From assembly GCA_017849615.1 (NCBI GenBank), contig JAFIGS010000029.1, positions 1-64,000 of the forward strand: a DNA stretch of 64,000 bases, in the 5' to 3' direction. The stretch is from Pseudolabrys sp. (GTDB taxonomy: Bacteria; Pseudomonadota; Alphaproteobacteria; Rhizobiales; Xanthobacteraceae). The first letter of the stretch is position 1. Each line of letters opens with the position of its first letter. Made by a program: the position numbers and the translations under genes. This document shows positions 50,848 to 62,220 of the stretch, piece after piece. Under the pieces are notes generated by a model. It was not told the DNA's origin and ran no database searches. It was given only the letters and a program-made list of their open reading frames with translations.

Positions 50848-51489
50848 TTATGGAACGATGCTCGCCTTGGTGACGTGATCGAGGCGCGGAAAGCTCTGCG
50901 TCAGATACGCATTGCCTTCGGTCTGAATGCGGTTCTGGTTCGGGCCCTGGCCGTTCGGCGCACCCTCGCCATAGCCCGAGTACAATTTGTCGACGACATC
51001 CATGCCCGAGACGACCTTGCCGAACGGCGCAAAGCCCATGCCGTCGAGCCGGTTGTTGTCGTCGAAACTGATGAAGACCTGCGTGGTGCGCGCGTTCGGG
51101 CCGGAGGTCGCGAAGGTGACCATGCCGCGCGTGTTGCTCTGGGAAACGCGGTCGTCCTGGATGCGGGCGGCGCGCCATTTGGCGTTCAGCGCCGGATCGG
51201 CATTAAGGCCGAACTGCACCATGAAGCCCGGGATGACGCGGAAGAAGCGGCCTTCGTCGTAGAAGCCGTTCTTGACCAGATTGTAGAAGCGGTCGGCGCC
51301 AGTCGGCGCCCAGGCGCGCGTCACCTGGATGACGAACGAGCCTTTCGGCGTGTCGAACTTGGCCTTGTAGGTGGCCGGCGCCTGCTCGGTCAGCGCGGCG
51401 GGATCGCCGAGCTTGGCCTTCTGCGCCAGCGCCGGGGCGACACCGGCCGCGACCAGAGCCAGCGACAAAACCAGTCGTCGAGAGATCAT
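50848..51489 (-). CDS. Peptidylprolyl isomerase, cyclophilin type (secreted)
   Basis: A 213-residue periplasmic cyclophilin. The signal peptide (MISRRLVLSLALVAAGVAPA) ends near LAQ. The domain keeps FDTPKGSFVIQVTRAWAPTG, GRFFRVIPGFMVQFG and TQVFISFDDN, although a few catalytic-pocket residues differ from the cytoplasmic paralogue and the loop GYGEGAPNGQGPN is longer. A role in periplasmic folding is likely. It follows coaD after 19 bp and precedes the cytoplasmic cyclophilin after 41 bp. Confidence 0.92.
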   Translation of the reverse strand: MISRRLVLSLALVAAGVAPALAQKAKLGDPAALTEQAPATYKAKFDTPKGSFVIQVTRAWAPTGADRFYNLVKNGFYDEGRFFRVIPGFMVQFGLNADPALNAKWRAARIQDDRVSQSNTRGMVTFATSGPNARTTQVFISFDDNNRLDGMGFAPFGKVVSGMDVVDKLYSGYGEGAPNGQGPNQNRIQTEGNAYLTQSFPRLDHVTKASIVP

Positions 51490-51508
51490 GGTCGGTCTCC
51501 GGAAAGGA

Positions 51509-52009
51509 TCAGGATTTGGCGAAGCGCTTTTTCAGCCGTTCGGCGACGCTGGGCGGCACGAATGACGACACGTCGCCGCCCATGGCGGCGATCTGGCGCA
51601 CCAATGTGGCGGTGATCGGGCGCACCATCGGCGAGGCCGGCAGGAATACGGTCTGCACCTGCGGCGCCATCGCTTCGTTCATGCCCGCCATCTGCATTTC
51701 ATAATCAAAATCGGTGGCATCGCGCAGGCCGCGGATCAGCAGCGTGGCGCCTTCCTTTTTCGCGGTGTCCACGACCAGCCCGGCGAAAGTCACGAAAGCG
51801 AGTTCGCATTTGGCCTCGACCGCCAGCGGCGCGCAGGTCTGGCGCAGCATCTCCAGCCGGTCCTCGGTGGCAAACAAGGGCGTCTTGCCGGGATGAACGC
51901 CGATGGCCAGGACCAGTCTGTCCGCCAGGCGCACGGCATGGCGTACGACATCGATATGACCATCGGTGACCGGGTCGAACGAGCCGGCGTAAAGGGCGAT
52001 GCGCGACAT
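51509..52009 (-). CDS. coaD: Phosphopantetheine adenylyltransferase
   Basis: A 166-residue enzyme of coenzyme A synthesis that adenylates 4'-phosphopantetheine. The nucleotidyltransferase motif TxGH is present as [11 protein letters not shown], and [21 protein letters not shown] is the family signature. Length is normal. It heads the same-strand run coaD, two PPIases, queA and tgt, typical of Rhizobiales. Confidence 0.95.
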   Translation of the reverse strand: MSRIALYAGSFDPVTDGHIDVVRHAVRLADRLVLAIGVHPGKTPLFATEDRLEMLRQTCAPLAVEAKCELAFVTFAGLVVDTAKKEGATLLIRGLRDATDFDYEMQMAGMNEAMAPQVQTVFLPASPMVRPITATLVRQIAAMGGDVSSFVPPSVAERLKKRFAKS

Positions 52010-52126
52010 GGGTTCCGTCTACCCCGGCCCTGCCCTTGCGGCAAGGGTGCGGCCGGACCGGGCGCCGTATGAACCGCGCGGTTCCGGGGTTAGTCTGGTC
52101 AGCCAAATAGTCCGGGGAAACGCCAG

Positions 52127-52807
52127 ATGCTTGTCCGCTCGATCGTCGCCGCGCTCGTTCTCGCGGCCGCGCCCGCCGCCGCGCAAGTGCCGCCCAATGC
52201 CTCCGACATCGCCGCCTATCGGGGCCTGCATGCCGCGGCCGCGAAGGGCGACGCCGCCGCGATCGAGAAGCTGGTCAAGGATGGCGCCGCGCTCGAGGCG
52301 CGCGACAGCGGCGGCCGCACGCCGCTCCATGTCGCCGTGCATCTGAAGAAGGCCGACGCCGCCCGCGCCCTGCTCCGTCTCGGTGCCGACGCCAATGCGC
52401 TCGATGCCCAGGCCTACGACATCGTCACCATCGCCTCGGTCGCCGATGATGTCGCCATGCTGAAACTGTCGATCGACGGCGGCTGCAGGGCGACCAACAT
52501 CACCAGCCCCTATCACGGCACGGCGCTGATCGCCGCCGCGCATCTCGGCCATGATGAGGTCGTGCGCATGCTGATCGCGGCGAAAGCGCCGCTCGATCAC
52601 ATCAACAATCTGCACTGGACCGCGCTGATCGAGTCCATCGTGCTCGGCAATGGCGGCGAGCGCCACACCGCCACGCTCAAGGCGCTGGTCGAGGCGGGCG
52701 CCGACGTCAACATCGCCGACCGCAGCGGCGCAACGCCGCTGAGCTTGGCGAAAGACCGCGGCTACGCCGCGATGGTCGCGATCCTGGAGAAGGCCGGGGT
52801 GCGCTAG
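52127..52807 (+). CDS. Secreted ankyrin-repeat protein
   Basis: A 226-residue exported protein: a signal peptide of about 20 residues (MLVRSIVAALVLAAAPAAAQ), then four to five ankyrin repeats. Canonical unit pieces are DSGGRTPLHVAVHLKKADA and DRSGATPLSLAKDRGYAAM, with less regular units between. Such proteins bind other proteins; the partner is unknown. It converges on the LysE gene and the stops overlap in CTAG at 52804-52807. It breaks the otherwise conserved gyrA-coaD neighbourhood. Confidence 0.85.
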   Translation: MLVRSIVAALVLAAAPAAAQVPPNASDIAAYRGLHAAAAKGDAAAIEKLVKDGAALEARDSGGRTPLHVAVHLKKADAARALLRLGADANALDAQAYDIVTIASVADDVAMLKLSIDGGCRATNITSPYHGTALIAAAHLGHDEVVRMLIAAKAPLDHINNLHWTALIESIVLGNGGERHTATLKALVEAGADVNIADRSGATPLSLAKDRGYAAMVAILEKAGVR

Positions 52808-53418
52808 CCCGGCCTGCGCGTGAGACCCAGCCAGATGCCGCCGCCCACCAACACGACGCCGGAGATGCGGCCGAGCAGCTTGTTGTGGTGAGGTTTGAGG
52901 AACCAGGCACGGCCGAGACCCGCGGCCACGGCCCAGCATGAATCCAGCACCGCCGCGATCAGCAGCGACGTCAGCGAGTAAACGAGAATCTGGAATCCCA
53001 CCGGCAGCGTCGGGTCGATGAACTGCGGCAGGAACGCCGTGAAGAAGGCGATGGTCTTCGGGTTTGTCACCGCGACGAGGAAACCGCGGGTCGCGAACAC
53101 ATGGCCGCGCGGCTCAAGCTTGGGCACCGGATCGCCGGCGTGCCGCCAGGCCTGAATGCCGAGATAAAAGAGATAGGCGGCGCCCGCCCAGCGCATGATC
53201 TCGAACAAGGTCGTGGACATGCGCAGCAGCCACTCGAGGCCGAAGCCAATGGCGGCCAGCAGCACCGCGGTGCCCGCCATGGTGCCGACGACGGTCGCCA
53301 GCGCCGGACGGATGCCGCGCTGCGCGCCGGTGGCGATCACCAGCGTGACCACCGGGCCCGGAACGATAATGAGGATCGTGGTAATGACAAAGAAGGCCGA
53401 GAAGAGCTGCCAGTTCAT
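52804..53418 (-). CDS. LysE-family translocator
   Basis: A 204-residue membrane protein with five to six helices, of the LysE/RhtB amino-acid exporter family. The signature [21 protein letters not shown] near residue 12-30 (GPxxxxxxxxG) and [20 protein letters not shown] are typical. Likely exports an amino acid or related metabolite; the substrate is unknown. The start at 53418 (MNWQLF) is preferred, with one eight codons upstream possible. It is downstream of gyrA in the same direction. Confidence 0.88.
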   Translation of the reverse strand: MNWQLFSAFFVITTILIIVPGPVVTLVIATGAQRGIRPALATVVGTMAGTAVLLAAIGFGLEWLLRMSTTLFEIMRWAGAAYLFYLGIQAWRHAGDPVPKLEPRGHVFATRGFLVAVTNPKTIAFFTAFLPQFIDPTLPVGFQILVYSLTSLLIAAVLDSCWAVAAGLGRAWFLKPHHNKLLGRISGVVLVGGGIWLGLTRRPG

Positions 53419-53503
53419 GGGAAAAGGTCTCGCTTTCATCGCCCGCGCGACGCGGACGATGCCAGTAATCCATGCCGGCACCGGGTTGTCTACCGGGAAG
53501 CTT

Positions 53504-56257
<2,754 letters not shown>

Positions 56258-56483
56258 GGAGGCGTTCCTGAGCGCAGAGAATCTGCCGGAGATTTGTAGC
56301 TGATTTGGCCCTTTGACGCCAATTTTAAAGGCGGGGCAAGAGGCTCTTTTTCTTGCGTCTTCTCAATGGCTTATTGGACGTTTTCGGGGCGTTTTGGCGG
56401 CCCGCTCGCAAGGCGCGAATAAAGCCGCGCAAAAGCGCTTTTAGGCCGCGTCATGGCCGCGCCGAACCGCTACCATCGGAACC

Positions 56484-57125
56484 ATGATGCTCGGCTCCTT
56501 CCCCTTCGATTTTCTGGTCTCGGCGCTGGTGACGCTGCTGGTGGTCATCGACCCGATCGGCCTGGTGCCGGCCTTCCTCGCCGTCACGCACGGCCTGCCG
56601 GAGAAGAGCCGCCCGCAGGTGGCGCTGCGCGCCTGCATCATCGCCACCGCGATCCTGGCCGGCGCCGCCATGATCGGGAACTGGCTGCTGCACGCGCTGT
56701 CGATCACCTTGCCCGCCTTCCGCATCGCCGGCGGACTGCTGCTGTTCTCGATCGCCTCGGAAATGGTGTTCGGCGTCCGCGTCACGCGCCAAACCGAGGC
56801 CGCCGAACAGGCCATCGAGGAGCGCGTGCGCAACATCGCCGCCTTCCCGCTCGGCATTCCGCTGATGGCCGGCCCCGGCGCCATTACAGCGTCGGTGCTC
56901 CTGTCCGGCCGCAGCGGCAGCGATCCGGTCAAGCTCGGCATCCTGTTCGCGGTCATCGTGGCGATCATGCTGCTGTGTCTTGCCGTGTTCCTGCTGGCGA
57001 GCCGGCTCGGCAAGCTGCTCGGCGCCACCGCCAATATGGTGCTGTCGCGTCTGCTCGGGGTTTTGCTCGCGGCGCTGGCGGTGCAGTTCGTCATCGACGG
57101 CATTCGCGCCACGATCGGCGCCTAG
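56484..57125 (+). CDS. MarC-family integral membrane protein
   Basis: A 213-residue protein with six hydrophobic segments and the MarC/NAAT layout: TLLVVIDPIGLVPAFLAVTH, FRIAGGLLLFSIASEMVF and FPLGIPLMAGPGAITASVLL. Members are proposed amino-acid or small-solute transporters; the original link to multiple antibiotic resistance was not confirmed. The start at 56484 is preceded by a weak ribosome site. It diverges from gyrA. Confidence 0.88.
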   Translation: MMLGSFPFDFLVSALVTLLVVIDPIGLVPAFLAVTHGLPEKSRPQVALRACIIATAILAGAAMIGNWLLHALSITLPAFRIAGGLLLFSIASEMVFGVRVTRQTEAAEQAIEERVRNIAAFPLGIPLMAGPGAITASVLLSGRSGSDPVKLGILFAVIVAIMLLCLAVFLLASRLGKLLGATANMVLSRLLGVLLAALAVQFVIDGIRATIGA

Positions 57126-57193
57126 CAACGAAGTCGCGCGGCAAAGTGCCGCCATTGCCACGCGCCGCCCGCGCAAACCACTAGATTGCCGCC

Positions 57194-58492
57194 ATGGTCT
57201 ATATCGAAATCGCTATCGTCGTCGTACTCACCATGATCAACGGCGCGCTCGCCATGTCGGAACTGGCGATCGTCTCCTCTCGCCCAAGCCGCCTAAGGAC
57301 GATGATCGCCCGCGAGGTCTATGGCTCGCGGCGCGCGCTGGCGCTGTCGTCCGATCCCGGCCGCTTTCTCTCGACGGTGCAGATCGGCATCACGCTGGTC
57401 GGCATTCTCTCCGGCGCCTTCTCCGGCGCGACGCTCGGCCTGCGCCTCACCGGCGTGCTGCAGAGCTTCGGCCTCCCGAACGTCATTGCCGACTCGCTCG
57501 GCGTCGGCCTCGTCGTTCTCGTCATTACCTATCTGTCGCTGATCCTCGGCGAACTGGTGCCCAAGCAGGTCGCGCTGCGCGATCCCGAACGCGTCGCCTG
57601 CCGCGTCGCGCCGGCGATGACCGTGCTGTCGAAGATCGCCGGTCCGCTGGTCACGCTGCTCGATGTCTCCGGCCGCGCCGTGCTGAAACTGATCGGCCAG
57701 GGCGAGCGCAGCGAATCCCGCGTCAGCGACGAGGAAATCCAGAGCCTGATGGCGGAGGCGGAAACCGCCGGCGTCATCGAGGCCGGCGAACGCAAGCTCA
57801 TCTCGGGCGTCATGCGGCTCGCCGACCGTTCGGTGCGCGGCGCCATGACGCCGCGGCACGAGGTCGAGTGGTTCGACGTCAATGCCGACGCGGCGGCCGT
57901 GCGCGCCCTTCTCGACAACACCGGCCACTCCATTCTTCCCGCCGGCGAGAGCATCGACGACATCCACGGCGTCGTACGCATCCGCGACATGCTGCGCGCG
58001 GCACTCGCGGGCGAAGACCTGTCGGTGCGCCGCTTCGTCAAGTCGGCGCCTGTCATCATCGACACCATGGATTCGCTGGATGTGCTGCCAGTGCTGCGCG
58101 ACGCCGCGATCCCGCTGGCGCTGGTGCATGACGAGTACGGCCATTTCGAAGGCATCGTCACGCCCGCTAATCTGATGGAAGTCATCATCGGCGCCGGCGA
58201 GGCCCCGCATGAGGAACCGGCCGCCGTCCGCCTTGGGCCGGAGCGCTGGTCGCTCGCCGGCTCGCTCGCCGCCGACGAAATGGCCGAGTTGCTCGGCATC
58301 TCGCTGCCGCGCGATCGCGGCTATCAGACCGCGGCCGGTTTCCTGCTGGCGCAGTTCCAGGCCATTCCGGAAATCGGCGACACCGTTGCCGCCCATGGCT
58401 GGCGCTTCGAGGTCGCCGACCGCGACGGCCGCCGCATCGACCGTATCATCGCCTCGCGCCTGCCGGCGGCAAGGCGCCGTCAGAAGGTGTGA
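57194..58492 (+). CDS. Hemolysin-family protein (CNNM/CorC-like)
   Basis: A 432-residue membrane protein: an N-terminal DUF21 domain with three to four helices (MINGALAMSELAIVSSRPSRLRT), two CBS domains (about 200-320: RSVRGAMTPRHEVEWFDV, HSILPAGESIDDIHGVVRIRDML) and a C-terminal CorC/HlyC domain (GYQTAAGFLLAQFQAIPEIGD). Homologues mediate magnesium and cobalt efflux; the hemolysin label is historical. It follows marC in the same direction after 68 bp. Confidence 0.92.
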   Translation: MVYIEIAIVVVLTMINGALAMSELAIVSSRPSRLRTMIAREVYGSRRALALSSDPGRFLSTVQIGITLVGILSGAFSGATLGLRLTGVLQSFGLPNVIADSLGVGLVVLVITYLSLILGELVPKQVALRDPERVACRVAPAMTVLSKIAGPLVTLLDVSGRAVLKLIGQGERSESRVSDEEIQSLMAEAETAGVIEAGERKLISGVMRLADRSVRGAMTPRHEVEWFDVNADAAAVRALLDNTGHSILPAGESIDDIHGVVRIRDMLRAALAGEDLSVRRFVKSAPVIIDTMDSLDVLPVLRDAAIPLALVHDEYGHFEGIVTPANLMEVIIGAGEAPHEEPAAVRLGPERWSLAGSLAADEMAELLGISLPRDRGYQTAAGFLLAQFQAIPEIGDTVAAHGWRFEVADRDGRRIDRIIASRLPAARRRQKV

Positions 58493-58555
58493 GCGAACGG
58501 CCGATCACGGGCGTGCCGACACGCCATTGCCGCAGTTCCCCGCCAGCGTCCGGCG

Positions 58556-59002
58556 ATGCTCGCGTTGCAATTCCTCGCCCTCTTCCTCACAGCCTTCGCC
58601 CTGGTGCCGGGCGGCTCGCACGCCGCCTCGCTGATGACCAAGCTGGCGATGTCGCAAGAGGCGTATTTCACGGCCCAGGCGGTCTACAACGGCTGGGCGC
58701 TGTTCGGCGTCGCTTCGATCGGCGCGCTCGCGGCCAACGCCGCGCTCGCCTTCGCGCTGAGAAAACAGACGATGCCGCTGCGGCTGATGCTGCTCGCGGT
58801 CACTTGCCTTGCCGGCGGCCTCGCGATCTTCTTTGCCTTCACCTATCCGGCCAATATCGCCACCGCCAACTGGACCGTCGTGACGGCCAACTGGCAGGCG
58901 CTGCGCTGGCAATGGGAAATGTCTCACGCCGCCAACGCGGCGCTGACCTTGGCCGGTTTCTGCGCGCTGTGCCTGGCGACGCTGCTCACCGAGCGCGAGT
59001 GA
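58556..59002 (+). CDS. DUF1772-like membrane protein
   Basis: A 148-residue protein with four hydrophobic segments. QALRWQWEMSHAANAALTL near the C-terminus resembles the DUF1772 / anthrone-oxygenase-like family, though the assignment is by eye. No catalytic site is obvious. It lies 63 bp after the hemolysin-family gene and ends 3 bp from the convergent MetX-like gene. Confidence 0.6.
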   Translation: MLALQFLALFLTAFALVPGGSHAASLMTKLAMSQEAYFTAQAVYNGWALFGVASIGALAANAALAFALRKQTMPLRLMLLAVTCLAGGLAIFFAFTYPANIATANWTVVTANWQALRWQWEMSHAANAALTLAGFCALCLATLLTERE

Positions 59003-59005
59003 AGC

Positions 59006-60175
59006 CTACTTCGCCATGAACGCCCTGATCCGCTCGGCCTGCGGCGCCACCGCCAGCACGCCGTTGAGATGCCCGTTCGGTCCGGGCAGTTGCGCGGTCT
59101 CGACCGGCGTTCCACCGGCCGCGATCTTGCGCGCGCCCTCCTCGACGAATGGCGCGTAGAACACGAGATCGGTCGGCGAATAGAGCACCAAAGCCGGCGC
59201 CTTGATCTTCGCGGTGTCGGCATTGGCGAGCTGATTGGCCTTGGCGAGATAGATCAGCGAATTGGCATCGGAGGTCGCCGCGCGCGCCGCCGCCGCCGCG
59301 TCGATGGCGGTCTCGATCCTGAACTGGTTGTCCATCGCCGCCGCCGGATCCCTGGCCGCGTCCGCCGGCGCATTGCCGAATGTCTTGGCCGCCCATTCCC
59401 AATGGTTGGCGTGCAGCGTCACGATCTTGAGCGCCAGCTTGAGGCCGTCGGCCGGCGGCTTGCCGCCGTAATAGTCGCCGCCGTTCCAGTTCGGATCGAG
59501 CTTGATCGGCGCCGCCCAGATGTTGAGCCACTCGATGAGAAACGCGTCGCCGCCGGGGGCGCCGATCACCGGGATGATGCGATCGACGGCTTCGGGAAAA
59601 CTCGCCGCCCATTCATAGGTCTGCAGCGCGCCCATCGACGCGCCGGCCACCGCGTGCAGCTTCTTGATGCCGAGGCTGTCGATCAGCGCCTTCTGCACGC
59701 GCACGAAATCCTTGATGCTCACTACGGGAAAACGCATGCCATAAGGCTTGCCGGTGTCCGGATCGATGCTGGCCGGGCCGGTGGTGATGACGTTCGGCGC
59801 GTTAACGTTGAGATTGACCAAGGTGTCGGACGACAGGACGAAGTACTTGTCGGTATCGATCGCCTTGCCGGGGCCAATCAGATAGTCCCAATAGCCGGCC
59901 GCCTTGTCGTCCTTGCTGTATTTGCCGAAGGCGTGGCTGGTGCCGGAGAAGAAGTGCGCGATGAGGATGGCGTTGGACTTGTCGGCATTGAGCGTGCCGG
60001 CCGACTGCCAGCCGATCTTCACGTCCTTGATGGTGGCGCCGCCGACCGTGGTGTAGCTCGGCATCGAGAATGTCTTCTTCTCGACGATGAGATCGCTCTG
60101 CGCGAGCGCAGCGCTTGTGCCGAACGACAGCGCGCCGGCCAATGCCAGACCGACGAACCACGACCTGCGCAGCAT
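59006..60175 (-). CDS. Secreted alpha/beta hydrolase, homoserine acetyltransferase (MetX)-like
   Basis: A 389-residue exported alpha/beta-hydrolase. A signal peptide ends near ALAQ, unlike cytosolic MetX. The nucleophile elbow is GASMGALQTYEW (Ser), and the acid and base fit SPTDLVF and NGHLNGV. The overall fold follows homoserine O-acetyltransferase, but export argues against methionine synthesis; an esterase or lipid-modifying role is more likely. An AGGAGGCG ribosome site precedes the start. Confidence 0.82.
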   Translation of the reverse strand: MLRRSWFVGLALAGALSFGTSAALAQSDLIVEKKTFSMPSYTTVGGATIKDVKIGWQSAGTLNADKSNAILIAHFFSGTSHAFGKYSKDDKAAGYWDYLIGPGKAIDTDKYFVLSSDTLVNLNVNAPNVITTGPASIDPDTGKPYGMRFPVVSIKDFVRVQKALIDSLGIKKLHAVAGASMGALQTYEWAASFPEAVDRIIPVIGAPGGDAFLIEWLNIWAAPIKLDPNWNGGDYYGGKPPADGLKLALKIVTLHANHWEWAAKTFGNAPADAARDPAAAMDNQFRIETAIDAAAAARAATSDANSLIYLAKANQLANADTAKIKAPALVLYSPTDLVFYAPFVEEGARKIAAGGTPVETAQLPGPNGHLNGVLAVAPQAERIRAFMAK

Positions 60176-60244
60176 AGGACGCCTCCTCCATTGTTATGGC
60201 GGCAGCCTAGCGCATTCCCGCCGCTCCGGCGCGGGCTCAAACGC

Positions 60245-60271
60245 AAAAGGCGCGCGGTTTCCCGCGCGCCT
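60245..60271 (-). terminator. Rho-independent terminator of ssb
   Basis: AGGCGCGCGG at 60248-60257 pairs with CCGCGCGCCT at 60262-60271 around TTTC. On the minus strand the stem is followed by TTTT, so it ends ssb. Confidence 0.88.
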
Positions 60272-60295
60272 GATCCGTCACGGCCGATACCGTCC

Positions 60296-60802
60296 TCAGA
60301 ACGGGATCTCGTCGTCCATGTCGTTGCCGCGGCCACCGCCGCCGGCCATGGCCGGCTGCCGGCGCTGACCGCCACCGCCGCTCGGGCCGCTGGAGCCGAA
60401 GTCATCGCTCGAGCCGAAGTCGCCGCCGCCGGAGCTGGCGCCGCCGCCGCTGCGGCCGTCGAGCATGGTCAGCGTCGAGTTGAAGCCCTGCAGCACGACC
60501 TCGGTCGAGTAACGGTCCTGACCGTCCTTGTCCTGCCACTTGCGGGTCTGCAGCGCGCCTTCGATGTAAACTTTCGAGCCCTTCTTCACATATTGCTCGA
60601 TGACCTTGCACAGGCCTTCGTTGAACACGACGACGCGGTGCCACTCGGTCTTTTCCTTGCGCTCGCCGGTGTTCTTGTCGCGCCACGTCTCCGACGTCGC
60701 GATGCGCAGGTTGGCGATCGGCCGGCCGTCCTGCGTGCGGCGAATTTCCGGATCGGCGCCCAGATTGCCGATCAAAATCACTTTGTTGACGCTACCCGCC
60801 AT
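60296..60802 (-). CDS. ssb: Single-stranded DNA-binding protein
   Basis: A 168-residue tetramer-forming protein that coats single-stranded DNA in replication and repair. The OB fold is readable: [39 protein letters not shown] and [19 protein letters not shown]. The C-terminal half is Gly/Ser-rich and ends in the acidic tip MDDEIPF used to recruit partners. Translation from 60802 (MAGSVNK) follows GGAGAG. A LexA-like box at 61058-61072 lies about 256 bp upstream. Confidence 0.96.
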   Translation of the reverse strand: MAGSVNKVILIGNLGADPEIRRTQDGRPIANLRIATSETWRDKNTGERKEKTEWHRVVVFNEGLCKVIEQYVKKGSKVYIEGALQTRKWQDKDGQDRYSTEVVLQGFNSTLTMLDGRSGGGASSGGGDFGSSDDFGSSGPSGGGGQRRQPAMAGGGGRGNDMDDEIPF

Positions 60803-61255
60803 GATGCTCTCCGCTGGCTGACCGATCTGCCGACAAAAGCCGAACCGAACGTTCTTGAACTTAATCTTGCGCCGCGAAGGCGCAACGCAACCGGTCGCCG
60901 TTTTCGTCAAAGGAGCGCGCGCTTGGCGGCGCTCTCTGTTCAAACTCACCCTACCGGCGCGGCATGGGAGGCGTCTTGGCCCGCCGCCCTTAATCCACAG
61001 CGGATCGCGCCCGCGCCCTCGTCATGATGCGCGCTGGGCCACAACCGTTATAGGAATGTTCCTATTTTGTTCTAGCGACAGCGACCCTCGGTGTCAACCG
61101 AAGCGTCCCGGGAATCGCACGATCATGAAGCCATTTTCGTCAATGCAACTTATAGGCGCGAATCATCCACAGAAATGTTATCTTCGCTCATCCCGTCCTG
61201 TGGCGTCCTCAGTTCCTGTCTTGCGTTTTTCCATCGGAAAACCAGGAGGATCGCG
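60803..61255. other. Divergent ssb / porin intergenic region, about 450 bp
   Basis: No gene is supported. The region carries a LexA-like box with an overlapping 16-bp palindrome (61050-61072), and a GAAC-N6-GAAC motif at 60847-60860, 45 bp before the ssb start. It must hold the ssb and first-porin promoters, whose core elements I cannot place with confidence. Confidence 0.6.
61058..61072. promoter_or_regulatory. Candidate LexA (SOS) box upstream of ssb
   Basis: GTTC (61058-61061), a 7-base spacer, GTTC (61069-61072): the alphaproteobacterial LexA consensus. It overlaps a palindrome ATAGGAA-TG-TTCCTAT at 61050-61065. It is 256 bp from ssb and 184 bp from the first porin start, so the regulated gene is uncertain. 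Confidence 0.55.
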
Positions 61256-61936
61256 ATGACGCGTCTCATCCGTGCGCTTTCGTTCGGGCTGATCGCTGCG
61301 GCGATGACGGCGACGTCATTGGCGGCCGACCTGCCCCGCGGCATCTACAAGGCCCCGCCTCTGCCGGCTTACGTGCCGTACAGCTGGACCGGCATCTATG
61401 TCGGCGCCAATGGCGGCTACGGCTGGGGCAAGGCCCACATCACCAACGCGCTCGCCGACTTCACCACCAATTCGCAATACGGTTGGCTGGCCGGCGTCAC
61501 GGTCGGCTACAACATGCAAACCGGCGTCTGGGTCTGGGGTCTCGAGGGCGACATCGACTACGCCTTCATCAAGGGCAATGGCTCGAACGTCGCGACCTGC
61601 GGCATCAACAATTGCGAAGTGAAAAACACCTGGGTCGCCACGGCGCGCGGCCGCGTCGGCTATGCGATGGACCGCTGGCTGCCTTACGTCACCGGCGGCG
61701 CCGCCTTCGCCGGCGCCAAGATCACGACCGACACCGGCAGCAACACAAAGACCACCACCGGCTGGACCGTCGGCGGCGGCGTCGAATACGGCATCAGCCG
61801 CGCGTGGTCGGTGAAAGCGGAATATCTCTACGCCGATCTCGGCAAGGCCACCTGCGATGCCGGCGTGTGCGGGCTCGAGACAACCTTCCGGCCGAGAATC
61901 AACATGGTGCGCGCCGGCGTGAACGTCCGATTCTGA
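61256..61936 (+). CDS. Outer-membrane beta-barrel protein (Omp25/Omp31-like), copy 1
   Basis: A 226-residue porin-like protein. The signal peptide ends near SLAAD; the barrel begins YSWTGIYVGANGGYGWGK and ends with the outer-membrane C-terminal pattern VRAGVNVRF (aromatic end). Unusually for this family it holds two cysteine pairs in loop regions, CGINNC and CDAGVC. AGGAGGA precedes the start at 61256. It is the first of three tandem related genes inserted between ssb and the probable uvrA; it is the most diverged of them. A terminator follows. Confidence 0.88.
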   Translation: MTRLIRALSFGLIAAAMTATSLAADLPRGIYKAPPLPAYVPYSWTGIYVGANGGYGWGKAHITNALADFTTNSQYGWLAGVTVGYNMQTGVWVWGLEGDIDYAFIKGNGSNVATCGINNCEVKNTWVATARGRVGYAMDRWLPYVTGGAAFAGAKITTDTGSNTKTTTGWTVGGGVEYGISRAWSVKAEYLYADLGKATCDAGVCGLETTFRPRINMVRAGVNVRF

Positions 61937-61958
61937 TTCCGGCCATCCGCGCCCATAC

Positions 61959-61982
61959 GGCCGGCCCGCGGGCCGGCCTTTT
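61959..61982 (+). terminator. Rho-independent terminator after porin copy 1
   Basis: GGCCGGCCC at 61959-61967 pairs with GGGCCGGCC at 61970-61978, followed by TTTT. Confidence 0.85.
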
Positions 61983-62066
61983 CGTGTCGCAATTCGGGCG
62001 GCATTGCGGCGCCGATAGCGACAGCGGGTTGTTGCCCGCCCACGGCACTCGTTTTAGGTATGAAAA

Positions 62067-62099
62067 GTTCCGTAAGGTTCCGTTAACTCCTTGAAGTTC
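62067..62099 (+). promoter_or_regulatory. Direct GTTC repeats upstream of porin copy 2
   Basis: AGTTCCGTAAGGTTCCGTT gives two near-identical 10-bp units (GTTC at 62067 and 62077), and a third GTTC sits at 62096. Ten-base spacing puts the units on one face of the helix, as for a regulator. The spacing between GTTC units is 6 bases, not the 7 of LexA. Confidence 0.35.
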
Positions 62100-62220
62100 C
62101 ATGTGATATTAGCTCTCCGCGTGACTAAAATGGCACAGCATTTTGTCCGGAACGGTGTATGACAATGCTACCGCAGCGGCTGCTAGGGCCGCCTGCTCTT
62201 GCAATACTCCGGAGGTTTTA

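Noticed and set aside
60847-60860. GAAC-N6-GAAC as a LexA box 45 bp before ssb
   Set aside because: Spacing is 6, whereas the alphaproteobacterial consensus is 7; kept only as a possible degenerate site.
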